From Saprospiraceae bacterium (GTDB taxonomy: Bacteria > Bacteroidota > Bacteroidia > Chitinophagales > Saprospiraceae): a stretch of DNA of 64,000 bases. Made by a program: the position numbers and the translations under genes. Below, one piece after another: positions 42,842 to 51,364 of the stretch. The notes under the pieces are model-generated. The model searched no databases, was not told where the DNA came from, and saw nothing but the letters and a program-made list of their open reading frames with translations. Position 1 is the stretch's first letter; each line of letters opens with the position of its first letter. Location of the stretch: contig JALHRR010000010.1 in assembly GCA_022841345.1 (NCBI GenBank), positions 62,001 to 126,000 on the forward strand, given 5' to 3'.

Positions 42842-44801
42842 TGCCGGGAGTGTTTATAAATTGAGTAAATGAATTTCTGAATGATATTAGCTGACTGTTA
42901 TTATATCCAAATTTATTTTGTATAAAAACTTCCTCATCACCAAAACCATTAAATATTAAACCTTTATATATATCCTTATTTCCTATGCTTCCATTTGCAA
43001 TATAAATAGCATTCAACATTTCATCGTAAAATTCACCCAGCATGATTTGATGATCACTTGCATAATTCTTGCCTGGATAATCTTTATTGACAAGTAATTG
43101 TAATTTTGCAGCTCGAGTACTTTGCATTCCATCCCATTGATGCTCAAAAAATAATCGGTAATTAATATTTATATGATAGAACTCATGGAAAAAGAGTTCT
43201 GCTGAAATAACAGGATTTACATTCTGATTAGTACAAAAGTCGGAGTTTATTATTATTCGTTGTGGAAATGTCTCAGTTGAATCAGGATTTTCAACAATTG
43301 CTGCTCCCAATGCATTTACATTTGTAAATACAGTCGGATTTGAGGAAAATGACCCCGCCATAATCCCAATATGATGACTTTCTAAATCTCCATTACATTC
43401 AAAAGCTTCATCCACACTAGGAGAACTTAGACTTTTATTGTTTATCATATTCATTATACACTTATATTTTGGGCACAAAGTTTGTAACTGCCCTAAAGTT
43501 ATTATCCTTTCAAAACCGTCTAACGCCTTCTGATACAACTCCTCTAGTGCTTCCACTGTGTACCCTTTAAAGGAACATCCAGAGGAAAGTTCTTTTTCCA
43601 TAGCTTCAAGATCAACGTTAATTGGGATCCCATTGCATGCATCATAGACTTCCTGTGCGGCCAGTTCTTGTATTCTCTGACCTACAGCAGAATTAGATGT
43701 TCTATGGTTTCTTAATATTAGCGTTTTGGCACATTCGTCCAGTGAACAAGGGTCTTTCAATTTGGCACTTATTTTCTTAAAATCCGGAAAATACCCACAT
43801 TCATTCAGTAAACTATTGAGAATATCAAGAGAGCTCTGAGTAAGTCCAAAGTGCTTTTTAAATTCATTTATCAAGCTTGCAACCCTTCGTTCATCACCTT
43901 CAAAGTCATTGATGTTAAAGTAATTAGAAATACTCCCCGGATTCTCTCCTGTACCACTACCACCTCCAGTACTGGTACTTCCAGGGGTTCCAAAATCGAA
44001 AGGATCATTGTTACCGGTTCCGAATGGATCCCACACGGGGCCACCTCCATTACTATTTCCCATACCAACACAATGCAAATACTCAAGCCATTCTTGACAA
44101 CTTACATCACACCCATTACCATTCAGCGCATCCCAAGTTGCTGGTACAGCTTCTAATCCTTCTCCTACTACAACACAATCCCAATAATTTCTTGATGTCA
44201 ATTCTGTTTTTGGACGGATATTGCTTTCTAATATTCCATCTCTAATGAAATACGAAGGAAGAACTGCACCTAATGAATCCAACTGTATAACAACTCCGGT
44301 GAATGTTTGTCCAAAATTAAGAGGCTCAGAATCTAGATAAGCATCAGTTGCTGAGATAATAAAAATTCTATGTCGAACGATATTATTACTATCAGCATAG
44401 AAAACGAAGAGAATTTCTCTACCCATTTGCATCGATAATCCAGAACTTAACCTCACAGGAACCAAAAGAAGATCCAACTGTGATTTGTATAGCGTAGTTT
44501 GTGATGCATCCCAAAATAATTCTATGTTACGCAGGTTTATTATTTTAGGCGTATTGTTAAAGCTGCCAGAGTTATTTCTTTTCGTGAAGTTTGAATAATA
44601 TTTCATAGCATCCTCTTTACTGATTTTACCCCCACTAATATATGTTGGCTGAATATTTTCTGCTTCAGAATCTACATAGCTATCTTTTTTACAAGAGCTA
44701 ATGCCTACAAGCAAAAAGAATAAGAACAATATACCTGTGTTCTTATTAGAATGGATTTTGAATCCAAAATCACTTAGAATAATTGAAGAGTTGAAAGTCA
44801 T
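42810..44801 (-). CDS. Lipoprotein with HExxH zinc-peptidase-like motif
   Basis: The protein is 663 aa. A hydrophobic segment followed by lipobox LVGISSC (Cys ~36) indicates a lipoprotein. A Gly/Ser/Thr-rich low-complexity linker lies around residues 250-285 (GTGNNDPFDFGTPGSTSTGG). Near residue 550 is SAELFFHEFYHININ, an HExxH motif. About 60 residues later comes DHQIMLGEFYDEMLNAI, the second conserved block seen in many Bacteroidota zincin-like proteins. I infer a membrane-anchored metallopeptidase-like protein; the third zinc ligand cannot be assigned. It is followed directly by an overlapping secreted-protein gene and lies divergent from a T9SS cargo gene at 45143. Confidence 0.8.
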   Translation of the reverse strand: MTFNSSIILSDFGFKIHSNKNTGILFLFFLLVGISSCKKDSYVDSEAENIQPTYISGGKISKEDAMKYYSNFTKRNNSGSFNNTPKIINLRNIELFWDASQTTLYKSQLDLLLVPVRLSSGLSMQMGREILFVFYADSNNIVRHRIFIISATDAYLDSEPLNFGQTFTGVVIQLDSLGAVLPSYFIRDGILESNIRPKTELTSRNYWDCVVVGEGLEAVPATWDALNGNGCDVSCQEWLEYLHCVGMGNSNGGGPVWDPFGTGNNDPFDFGTPGSTSTGGGSGTGENPGSISNYFNINDFEGDERRVASLINEFKKHFGLTQSSLDILNSLLNECGYFPDFKKISAKLKDPCSLDECAKTLILRNHRTSNSAVGQRIQELAAQEVYDACNGIPINVDLEAMEKELSSGCSFKGYTVEALEELYQKALDGFERIITLGQLQTLCPKYKCIMNMINNKSLSSPSVDEAFECNGDLESHHIGIMAGSFSSNPTVFTNVNALGAAIVENPDSTETFPQRIIINSDFCTNQNVNPVISAELFFHEFYHININYRLFFEHQWDGMQSTRAAKLQLLVNKDYPGKNYASDHQIMLGEFYDEMLNAIYIANGSIGNKDIYKGLIFNGFGDEEVFIQNKFGYNNSQLISFRNSFTQFINTPGNVSSSLLPCN

Positions 44802-45142
44802 AATAAAGTGTTGGTTAAATATAAAATTGTCATTTGAATCGAAGTTCTTGAATTATCAATATCTGTGCCAATTTTATATTTTTACAAATTTACCAGCTAC
44901 TTTCCGTAAATAAACTTACTTTTATGAGAATTATTATTGTTAATGCAAATTGAATTATATTTTCCTTCAATGATCTGCAAATTCTACTTCCTGAGCAACG
45001 TTTTACTCTCTTTATCCAACTTTAATTTTCGCACTATTTCACAATTATGTATTAATTCCCTTCATTCCCGAAACCACTCACCTCGAATTTACGTCTATTA
45101 GTTATATTTGTCTCTGATTCTGAAAATCAATTATCAAAAGCT
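44802..45142. other. 341-bp divergent promoter region
   Basis: It separates the minus-strand lipoprotein gene from the plus-strand T9SS cargo gene. It is AT-rich with one good box on plus (45103-45110) and a one-mismatch TATATTTA on minus near 44815. No gene is seen. Confidence 0.55.
45103..45110 (+). promoter_or_regulatory. -7 box (TATATTTG) of the 380-aa cargo gene
   Basis: A perfect TAnnTTTG lies 33 nt upstream of the ATG at 45143. There is no obvious -33 TTTG. Confidence 0.45.
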
Positions 45143-46285
45143 ATGCGATCAAACCTTTACATTTTATTTTTGATAGTGCTGACCTACTCCCCGATCTTCA
45201 GTCAGATAACTGTTCAGAATATCACGATTCCGAAGGTAGGGGACACTTTGCGCACAGCAACAGACAATCTCCCTTCCAATATTTCGATTACTAATCCCGG
45301 AGCAAATCAGAATTGGGATTACAGTAATCTTGTAGCTCCATTTGTAAATGAGACAGTGCTTTTGAATCCTAATGAAGGCATGTCATCCGGGCAGTTTCCT
45401 GCTGCAACTTACCTGATTAAGCAAACTGACAATGCGGAATTTTATTTTCGCAATACAAATAATCAAACCCTGCAGCTTGGATTTACAGGAGAGGCGCCGG
45501 GAGGTCTTGGAATTAATATTCTGGCAAAATATACGCCTCCACAGGTGGATAAACAAACGCCTATGAGCTATGGAGATCAATTGAATACAAACACATCCAT
45601 CAATATTCCTTTTTCTTCGTCTATTATTCCTGATAGTATTCTCAATCAACTGCCAATCAGACCTGATTCCATTCGGATTTCAGCAACATTTGACATAGAA
45701 ACAAACGTTGATGCCTGGGGAAAACTGACAATTCCGGGAGGTACATATGATGTACTTCGCCAGAAAAAAACCACATTTGCCAACAGAAAATTGGAAATCA
45801 AATCCAATGCTCTTCCGGTATGGATTGATGTTACCTCTGCTTTTCCAATTCCCGGTCTTACAGGTCTGGATACTACATTGGTTTATGAGTTTTGGAGTAA
45901 TGTAGCAAAAGAGGCTATTGCGACTGTAAGTGTTGCAAGTCCTCAAAGCAATCAGGCAACAGGTGTTGTATTCAAGGCAGACAGCAATGTAATTTCATCA
46001 GCATATACAAAGCCAACAACTAAAACAGGTAATATTCACGCATATCCTAACCCTGCTATCGGTTCAGTAAGATTTGATTTGGTTGGCTTATCCCCTGGAA
46101 ACTATACAGTAAAAATCATAAATATTCTGGGTCAAAGTGTCTGGTCAGAAAAATATTATATCAATGGCAGCCGAACCGTCCGTGTAGAGCTGGATAGCTT
46201 TAAGCGTGGAACTTATCTTTACGCTTTGATCAATGACAAAGGAAGGACAATAACTACGAAGAGACTTATTGTTTTAAAACCTTAA
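45143..46285 (+). CDS. Secreted T9SS cargo protein of unknown function
   Basis: The protein is 380 aa with signal peptide LYILFLIVLTYSPIFSQ. The body is beta-rich with no recognised catalytic motif (ITVQNITIPKVGDTLRTATD near the start; YDVLRQKKTTF mid-protein). The type A sorting domain covers ~300-380: IHAYPNPAIGSVRFDLVGL, IINILGQSVW, RGTYLYALIND, TKRLIVLKP. It is predicted to be exported across the outer membrane by the T9SS whose gldM/gldN lie at the right edge. The gene stands alone; a mosaic repeat follows within 40 bp of the stop. Confidence 0.92.
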   Translation: MRSNLYILFLIVLTYSPIFSQITVQNITIPKVGDTLRTATDNLPSNISITNPGANQNWDYSNLVAPFVNETVLLNPNEGMSSGQFPAATYLIKQTDNAEFYFRNTNNQTLQLGFTGEAPGGLGINILAKYTPPQVDKQTPMSYGDQLNTNTSINIPFSSSIIPDSILNQLPIRPDSIRISATFDIETNVDAWGKLTIPGGTYDVLRQKKTTFANRKLEIKSNALPVWIDVTSAFPIPGLTGLDTTLVYEFWSNVAKEAIATVSVASPQSNQATGVVFKADSNVISSAYTKPTTKTGNIHAYPNPAIGSVRFDLVGLSPGNYTVKIINILGQSVWSEKYYINGSRTVRVELDSFKRGTYLYALINDKGRTITTKRLIVLKP

Positions 46286-46680
46286 ATCCAGATTTCAGAT
46301 CTCAGTCCCCGCGACAAGAATGTAGCTATTCGATGAAGGATAACACAGCGGGGCCTGAATTTCAGGTTTCAGCTTTCAGATTTCAGTCCCCAAAGCTTTG
46401 GTGATCAGATTTGAAACAGCCATAAGACGTCGAGTTTTTATAAATAAAAATGCAAAATGCTTAAATTTCGCTTGTTTATAAGACATTGAAGATCAGCGTT
46501 CTGCAAAAGTGTTATATAGTAGATTTTAGGTGTCAGATTTCAGATTTTAAAACAGCCAGTTGAATAGCCGTTTAAGCGGGGTGTGGGATCAAAGTTTGAG
46601 TGTGCAGATTCCGAAATTCAAGTTCTATAGATTTTCATTCTGCGAAGACACTACCTTGCAATTTTCAATCCCAGTCATTG
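46286..46680. repeat. Intergenic mosaic repeat, copy A
   Basis: In order it holds block M1 (46328-46359, ATTCGATG...GATAACACAGCGGGG), a TTTCAG-rich tract, palindrome block M2 (46388-46403, CCCCAAAGCTTTGGTG, then GATCAGATTT and AACAGCCATA), and block M3 (46492-46525, starting ATCAGCGTTCTGC). A second GATTTCAGATTT tract follows. The same blocks recur at 60.9-61.4 kb. M3 differs from its counterpart at 61116 by one base in 34. Confidence 0.8.
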
Positions 46681-47595
46681 ATGAAAATCCTCAGATTAAC
46701 TCCTTCAGTCTTACTTCCTGATACTTGTGAATGGTATTTGCTGCCGGGATATTTAAATCATCCTTATGGCATTGGGAATAAGCTGTGGAAGCTGGAAGGA
46801 ACGATGGCTGATTTTACCAGCTCAGGAAAGAACGAAATCCTGTCATTTGGAGGTTCTTATTCCAACCATCTGCATGCTTTAGCGGCCATTTGTCAGGAAA
46901 AAACCATTATATTTACAGCAATTGTGCGGGGAGAAGAACCTGCGAAACCGGGATATACACTTAGATTTCTGAAAGAAATGGGGGCCAATATTCTATATGT
47001 GGATCGCTCCACCTATCGGGGATGGACCCAGAATGCTGATTTTACTGCCTTACAAATAAAATTCCCGGGTTCCTATATAATACCTGAAGGAGGTACATCA
47101 GCGTTTTTATTTGCAGGATTTGAAAGTATAGCAGGTATTGTAAAAAATGAATTTCATTCCAGTCCACCTGATCATATTGTTTTGGCTGCCGGCACAGGAG
47201 GAACAGCGGCTGGCTGGATTAATGCTTCATCAGAAAAGACACATGTACATGTCATCAACGTGCTAAAAAACAAAAGTCTGGACAACAAGATTGCTGAGTT
47301 GCTGAACTTCGCGAAAAAAGCTAACCAAGCTCCATCTACCATTCATCATGAATATCATATGGGAGGATATGCTAAATACAATGAATCACTTGTACAATGG
47401 ATCAATACTTTCTATGAAATCTATGGAATCCCTCTTGACCCGGTGTACACTGGAAAAATGTTTATTGCTGCTGCGGACCTGGCAAACAAAGGCCACTTTA
47501 ATAAAAATGACAAGGTCCTCCTGATTCACTCTGGAGGTCTGCAGGGGATCAATGGGTTCAATGAAAGATGGGGGAATCTTCTTAAGATAACGTGA
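46681..47595 (+). CDS. PLP-dependent ACC deaminase/D-cysteine desulfhydrase family protein
   Basis: I chose the ATG at 46681 (MKILRLTPSV), giving 304 aa. The frame is open further upstream to ATG 46600, but those 27 residues do not look like the family and overlap repeat-flanking sequence. GNKLWKLEG holds the PLP lysine, and LSFGGSYSNHLHALA is the conserved substrate/PLP segment. AAGTGGTAAGW is the glycine loop that binds the PLP phosphate. These fit fold type II PLP enzymes of the ACC deaminase/D-cysteine desulfhydrase group. The substrate cannot be decided from sequence alone. It is cytoplasmic and stands alone. Confidence 0.88.
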   Translation: MKILRLTPSVLLPDTCEWYLLPGYLNHPYGIGNKLWKLEGTMADFTSSGKNEILSFGGSYSNHLHALAAICQEKTIIFTAIVRGEEPAKPGYTLRFLKEMGANILYVDRSTYRGWTQNADFTALQIKFPGSYIIPEGGTSAFLFAGFESIAGIVKNEFHSSPPDHIVLAAGTGGTAAGWINASSEKTHVHVINVLKNKSLDNKIAELLNFAKKANQAPSTIHHEYHMGGYAKYNESLVQWINTFYEIYGIPLDPVYTGKMFIAAADLANKGHFNKNDKVLLIHSGGLQGINGFNERWGNLLKIT

Positions 47596-47685
47596 GTTCG
47601 ATAGAAGTTTGTCAGATTTTGTTTTGTCATGATTTTTGCTTTTTTTAGGCAAAAATAACGCCAAAACAATTCTGTGTTCTTCTCT

Positions 47686-47733
47686 ACCCGGGGTTTTACC
47701 CCGGGTTATTCATATGTTACCCACTTCGGGGTA
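47686..47733. repeat. Pair of GC-rich hairpins (REP-like)
   Basis: The perfect stem ACCCGGGG/CCCCGGGT (47686-47706) has a 5-nt loop. Ten bases later comes a second stem, TTACCC/GGGGTAA (47717-47733). The pair lies between the convergent ends of the PLP-enzyme gene and the SPOR-like gene. No U-tract follows, so a repeat element is as likely as a terminator. Confidence 0.5.
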
Positions 47734-47792
47734 ATAGATTATCACATTTAGCTTTAGTCAAATATTTCGTCAAACTCACGTTAAGATACCTC

Positions 47793-48257
47793 TTATTCCT
47801 CCACTCTGAATCCGTCTGTATACTTCACAACAAATGCGTGCTCAAAACCTTGCTTCCAGCAAAGCTCTAATGTAGAAGATGCTGCCTCAAAACTCACAAA
47901 ATTGCCCATAAGGAGTCTTGTGAGGGATTTATTCAACAAGTACTCAGTATAAATGTCTCCGAAACGGCTTAGCGATTCTACGACAGGCACCTCTTCAGAA
48001 TATCCTCTATTTACGTCCAATTGAATTCTGTACACATCTCCACTCAATCTTGGAGCAACTGTACACAAATCTTGTTCGCCAACCCTGTAAGAAAATGCTT
48101 CAGTGTGATTCACAGCCTTAGTGCCTGCGGGCTTATTCGATGTAATCTCTCCGGCGAGTACAGATGTTTTATAAGGCACCGTAAGTGACGCCATCTCCTG
48201 ACCTATTGCATTGCAAAACAGAGAAATACAAAATGCACAAGTGAAAATTGTTTTCAT
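47793..48257 (-). CDS. Secreted SPOR-like domain protein
   Basis: The protein is 154 aa with signal peptide IFTCAFCISLFCNAIGQ. The C-terminal half matches the SPOR pattern: VYRIQLDVNRGY, FGDIYTEYLLNKSLTRLLMGNFVSFEAASSTL..., then GFEHAFVVKYTDG at the end. SPOR domains bind denuded peptidoglycan glycans at the septum. The match is to the fold pattern rather than strong identity. It follows purN by 12 bp in the same orientation. Confidence 0.7.
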   Translation of the reverse strand: MKTIFTCAFCISLFCNAIGQEMASLTVPYKTSVLAGEITSNKPAGTKAVNHTEAFSYRVGEQDLCTVAPRLSGDVYRIQLDVNRGYSEEVPVVESLSRFGDIYTEYLLNKSLTRLLMGNFVSFEAASSTLELCWKQGFEHAFVVKYTDGFRVEE

Positions 48258-48269
48258 GACATTGTAGTT

Positions 48270-48842
48270 TTAATTTTTATCCGACCTTAATAACGCTTCA
48301 ACTATAGTTGCAAAATACTTATGTTCCAATTGCAGGACTTTCGCCTGAATATCCTGCGGCTTGTCATCAGGTAAAACAGGACAAGAGGCTTGAAAAATGA
48401 TATCTCCACTATCATAATGATCATTCACATAATGAATGGTAATACCGGTTTCTGTCATCTTATCTCTCCAAACAGCTTCATGTACATTCATTCCATACAT
48501 GCCTTTCCCTCCATAATCCGGAAGCAGGGCGGGGTGAATATTGACTATCCTGTTTGCAAATTTTTCAATGATGCTCACTGGCATTAACCATAAAAATCCG
48601 GCTAATACAATCCAGTCAATTTCATATGCCGCTATCTGCTCAGCAAAGCTATCTGATCTGAATGTCGCTCTGTCAAAAATCACCACCGGGATATTCCTTT
48701 CAGCGGCTTTTTCTATGATACCCGCTTTCGGATTATTACAGAACACAACCACCACTTTTCCTTCAGCAGAATCAGCAAAATAATCGATGATTTTCACTGC
48801 GTTGGAACCAGACCCGGAAGCAAAAATAGCCAGTCTTTTCAA
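48270..48842 (-). CDS. purN: Phosphoribosylglycinamide formyltransferase PurN
   Basis: The family N-terminus is KRLAIFASGSGSNAVKII, with VVFCNNPKAGIIEKA, then LAGFLWLMPVSII and the formyl-transfer segment NIHPALLPDYGGKGMYG (catalytic Asn/His) and HYVNDHYDSGDIIFQ. It transfers formyl from 10-formyl-THF to GAR in purine synthesis. I prefer the TTG start at 48842. An ATG at 48890 is in frame, but it overlaps the TATATTTG promoter box and would add 16 residues foreign to the family. Confidence 0.93.
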   Translation of the reverse strand: MKRLAIFASGSGSNAVKIIDYFADSAEGKVVVVFCNNPKAGIIEKAAERNIPVVIFDRATFRSDSFAEQIAAYEIDWIVLAGFLWLMPVSIIEKFANRIVNIHPALLPDYGGKGMYGMNVHEAVWRDKMTETGITIHYVNDHYDSGDIIFQASCPVLPDDKPQDIQAKVLQLEHKYFATIVEALLRSDKN

Positions 48843-48887
48843 TACATTACAATTTAATACTATTTGAACAGACGTGATAACATGGTA

Positions 48888-48895
48888 CAAATATA
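48888..48895 (-). promoter_or_regulatory. purN: -7 box (TATATTTG) of purN
   Basis: The complement of CAAATATA. Transcription starting a few bases downstream would begin at or after the in-frame ATG at 48890, which supports initiation at TTG 48842 with a leader of about 40 nt. Confidence 0.45.
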
Positions 48896-49039
48896 TTATA
48901 TTATTTTGTAATGTTTAAATCATTGCATATTTTTTTGCAAATTTTATGCATAAAAATGATACTCCGTTACCAGCTGGTAACACAGAAATCTTCGAAAGAA
49001 ATATTCTAAGAAAATCGTCAGGGAATAATCAATAAATAA

Positions 49040-49741
49040 TCAGCGGGTAGCTTTTATGATATATTGATAATCGAGCGTAGTGTCGTTGGAGGAAAATATT
49101 TTAAACCCTGCTGCTTTTAGTTCCGATTCAACAATGGAGAGATCCACCTTTTCTTCCAAAGGAGGACCGATAGGCATTGATTTCTTTTTAAAATCGATGA
49201 TAATTATTTGACCTCCCGGCTTGATCATCTCTCTCAATTTTTTCAGATAGGACACTCTTTCTCCTAAATACATGTATGTATTTACAAGTAAAACAGCATC
49301 CGCTTCGGCAGTTTTCATACCTGCATTTTCAGTTCCAACCAGTCTTAATTCAAGTTTTGAAGACAGATCCTCCGGGAGCGTAGCTTTGATGCTGTCCATG
49401 TAGGAAATAGCTCTTGGATCGATGTCAAGCGCGAGGACCTTTTTAGCAATAGGTAGCAGACGGAATGAGAAGTATCCGGACCCGGCACCGAGATCTGCAA
49501 CAGTTTTATCCGACAGATCGCCCAGAAGGTCAATTACTACTCCCGGCTTTTGCCAGATAACACGATCTTCATTTTCGTAATCAGAAATAAGCATGTCAAA
49601 ACTATCCGTTTCATTTGTTTCATTTTCTGACATATCATATACCTCTTCAGGCAAAGACGATCCATTCTGAGAAGTATTGCAACTCATCAGACCGATGGAT
49701 CCTGTTAGAATTAAGATGAAAATGAAGTTCAGTAATTTCAT
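49040..49741 (-). CDS. Exported class I SAM methyltransferase-like lipoprotein
   Basis: The protein is 233 aa. Signal FIFILILTGSIGLMSC ends in a lipobox (Cys ~21). The mature part has RVIWQKPGVVIDLLGDLSDK and methyltransferase motif I VADLGAGSGYFSFRLL. The acidic motif II is VLALDIDPRAISYM, followed by AEADAVLLVNTYMYLGERVSYLKKLREMIKPGGQIIIIDFKKKSMP. The Rossmann methyltransferase core is complete. An extracytoplasmic location is odd because S-adenosylmethionine is a cytosolic cofactor. Related secreted methyltransferase-like proteins occur in Bacteroidota, but their job is unknown to me. Confidence 0.88.
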   Translation of the reverse strand: MKLLNFIFILILTGSIGLMSCNTSQNGSSLPEEVYDMSENETNETDSFDMLISDYENEDRVIWQKPGVVIDLLGDLSDKTVADLGAGSGYFSFRLLPIAKKVLALDIDPRAISYMDSIKATLPEDLSSKLELRLVGTENAGMKTAEADAVLLVNTYMYLGERVSYLKKLREMIKPGGQIIIIDFKKKSMPIGPPLEEKVDLSIVESELKAAGFKIFSSNDTTLDYQYIIKATR

Positions 49742-49758
49742 GATAACAAATGGAAACT

Positions 49759-49766
49759 CAAATATA
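49759..49766 (-). promoter_or_regulatory. -7 box (TATATTTG) of the methyltransferase-like lipoprotein gene
   Basis: The complement of CAAATATA lies 18 nt upstream of the ATG at 49741, implying a leader of roughly 12 nt. It overlaps the dacB stop region (49768). Confidence 0.45.
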
Positions 49767-49767
49767 C

Positions 49768-51237
49768 TTAGAGTAATGCGAGCTCATATACAATTGCCTC
49801 AATTTTCTTTCTGGCCTCAGCAGAGGTACAGGAAAACTGATTAAACATGATGGTAAACGTGAGTTCCCTGCCTGACTGAGTGAGCAAATATCCGGTATAG
49901 CAGCGAACCCTGCCAAGTGATCCACTTTTTGCCATCAAGCGGGCTTTAGAAGGTAATGATAAAAAAGTGCTTCGTAGTGTTCCCTCTTTGCCTGCTTGCG
50001 CCAGAGACTTTTCCATATGAGAAAAATATGACTTCTTACGCAGCGCCAGCATTACTTCAGTCATCGCTTTTGTGGAAACTCCATTTCTGGATGAAAGACC
50101 AGATCCATCTTCAATGAAAAAATCTTTGTCAGAAATACCTAATTTTCTGAGCCATTCTTTGATTACATCAGTGCCCTGATACAGATATTTTCCTCCTTTC
50201 AACTGGACAGCCAATTGCTTCAATAAAGCTTCGCAAATGAGATTATTTGATTCTTTGTTAGCTACTTCAACCAACCTGTAAAGAGGTGGTGATTCCACAA
50301 CTGTTAAAACTGTTGAAATATCCGTACTTTCAGCACCCGGATCTCTGTGAGTCAATGCCCGGCCTGATACCTGAATTCCTTTTTCTATTAATGTTTTATG
50401 AAAATGAAAAGCCATAAAATACTCAGGATCAGGAAGACTTCCTTTGATTGTAAAAATTCCTTTGCCTGCAGGAATGGTACCTCTGATATACCTCTCGTTT
50501 TGAAAAGGGCCACCATAAAAATATGCATTATCACCAGTTCCAGCAGCAGCAGTAATGATTTCATTCATCAATAACAGATCAGGTACGGATGGCTCGATCT
50601 TTATTATGGATGGAACTTCCTGAAGGATACTACTTTGTTTTAAGGAGACCTCATAAAGATTGTCATTGATATTGAATCCCCAGGAACCTGAAGCGTAATA
50701 ATTCCCTAAATCCATCCATGACCAGGTAGGTTGTTCAGGGGCAAGGCCAAAATAAGATCCATCCACAATGACATTGCCTTCAACGCTGCGTATGCCCTTA
50801 CTTTTAAGCGCTTCTACCCATTGATTTTGAAGATCCATCAAGGAAGGATTTTCTTTGAAAAATTTTGACCCAAGGCTGGGGTCACCATATCCTTTCAGTA
50901 TAACATTTCCTTTCAAAATGCCATTTTCTATCTTTCCCTGTATGATCAGTTCAGTCTTGAACTTAAAATCAGGACCCAGATGCTCAAGTGCAGCTGCTGT
51001 GGTTAAAACCTTAAAAGTGGAGGCCGGGATCAGAATCCGATCCTCATCAAATGAAGTTACTCTCTTGCCCGTCTGCACATTTGCCACATACAATCCCACA
51101 GAAGCGCCCCGAAGGACGGAATCATTCATAATGGCAGCGATTTTCTGATCCAGGGTTTTCTGAGCATGCAAAACCGGCGTAAATACGAAAATGGAAACAA
51201 TCAGAAAGAAATATATTGAATTACAGAAGGAATTCAT
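49768..51237 (-). CDS. dacB: D-alanyl-D-alanine carboxypeptidase/endopeptidase PBP4 (DacB)
   Basis: I chose the ATG at 51237 (MNSFCNSIYFFLIVSIFVF, signal peptide ending LHAQ); the longer frame from 51306 lies upstream of a promoter box. The protein is 489 aa. The class C penicillin-binding motifs are complete: ASTFK (SxxK serine nucleophile), SNN (SxN, in NKESNNLICEALLKQL) and KSGS (KTG equivalent, in LMAKSGSLGRVRCY). It acts in the periplasm, trimming D-Ala or cleaving cross-links in peptidoglycan. Confidence 0.93.
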   Translation of the reverse strand: MNSFCNSIYFFLIVSIFVFTPVLHAQKTLDQKIAAIMNDSVLRGASVGLYVANVQTGKRVTSFDEDRILIPASTFKVLTTAAALEHLGPDFKFKTELIIQGKIENGILKGNVILKGYGDPSLGSKFFKENPSLMDLQNQWVEALKSKGIRSVEGNVIVDGSYFGLAPEQPTWSWMDLGNYYASGSWGFNINDNLYEVSLKQSSILQEVPSIIKIEPSVPDLLLMNEIITAAAGTGDNAYFYGGPFQNERYIRGTIPAGKGIFTIKGSLPDPEYFMAFHFHKTLIEKGIQVSGRALTHRDPGAESTDISTVLTVVESPPLYRLVEVANKESNNLICEALLKQLAVQLKGGKYLYQGTDVIKEWLRKLGISDKDFFIEDGSGLSSRNGVSTKAMTEVMLALRKKSYFSHMEKSLAQAGKEGTLRSTFLSLPSKARLMAKSGSLGRVRCYTGYLLTQSGRELTFTIMFNQFSCTSAEARKKIEAIVYELALL

Positions 51238-51259
51238 ATGTCTAATATTTTGAATATGA

Positions 51260-51267
51260 CAAAGGTA
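51260..51267 (-). promoter_or_regulatory. dacB: -7 box (TACCTTTG) of dacB
   Basis: The complement of CAAAGGTA fits TAnnTTTG, 23 nt upstream of the ATG at 51237. This also supports that start over the upstream in-frame ATG. Confidence 0.4.
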
Positions 51268-51364
51268 CATAAAAATGAATAGGCCGGAATGAAGCAGGAG
51301 TTCCAAACTTCAAAACAAACAAATTTATGTGTTGGTCCGGGGCATTGGTAGTATAAGTATCCCC

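Noticed and set aside
46600-46680. N-terminal extension of the PLP enzyme
   Set aside because: The extra 27 residues are Ser/Phe-rich and family-foreign; ATG 46681 gives the normal length.
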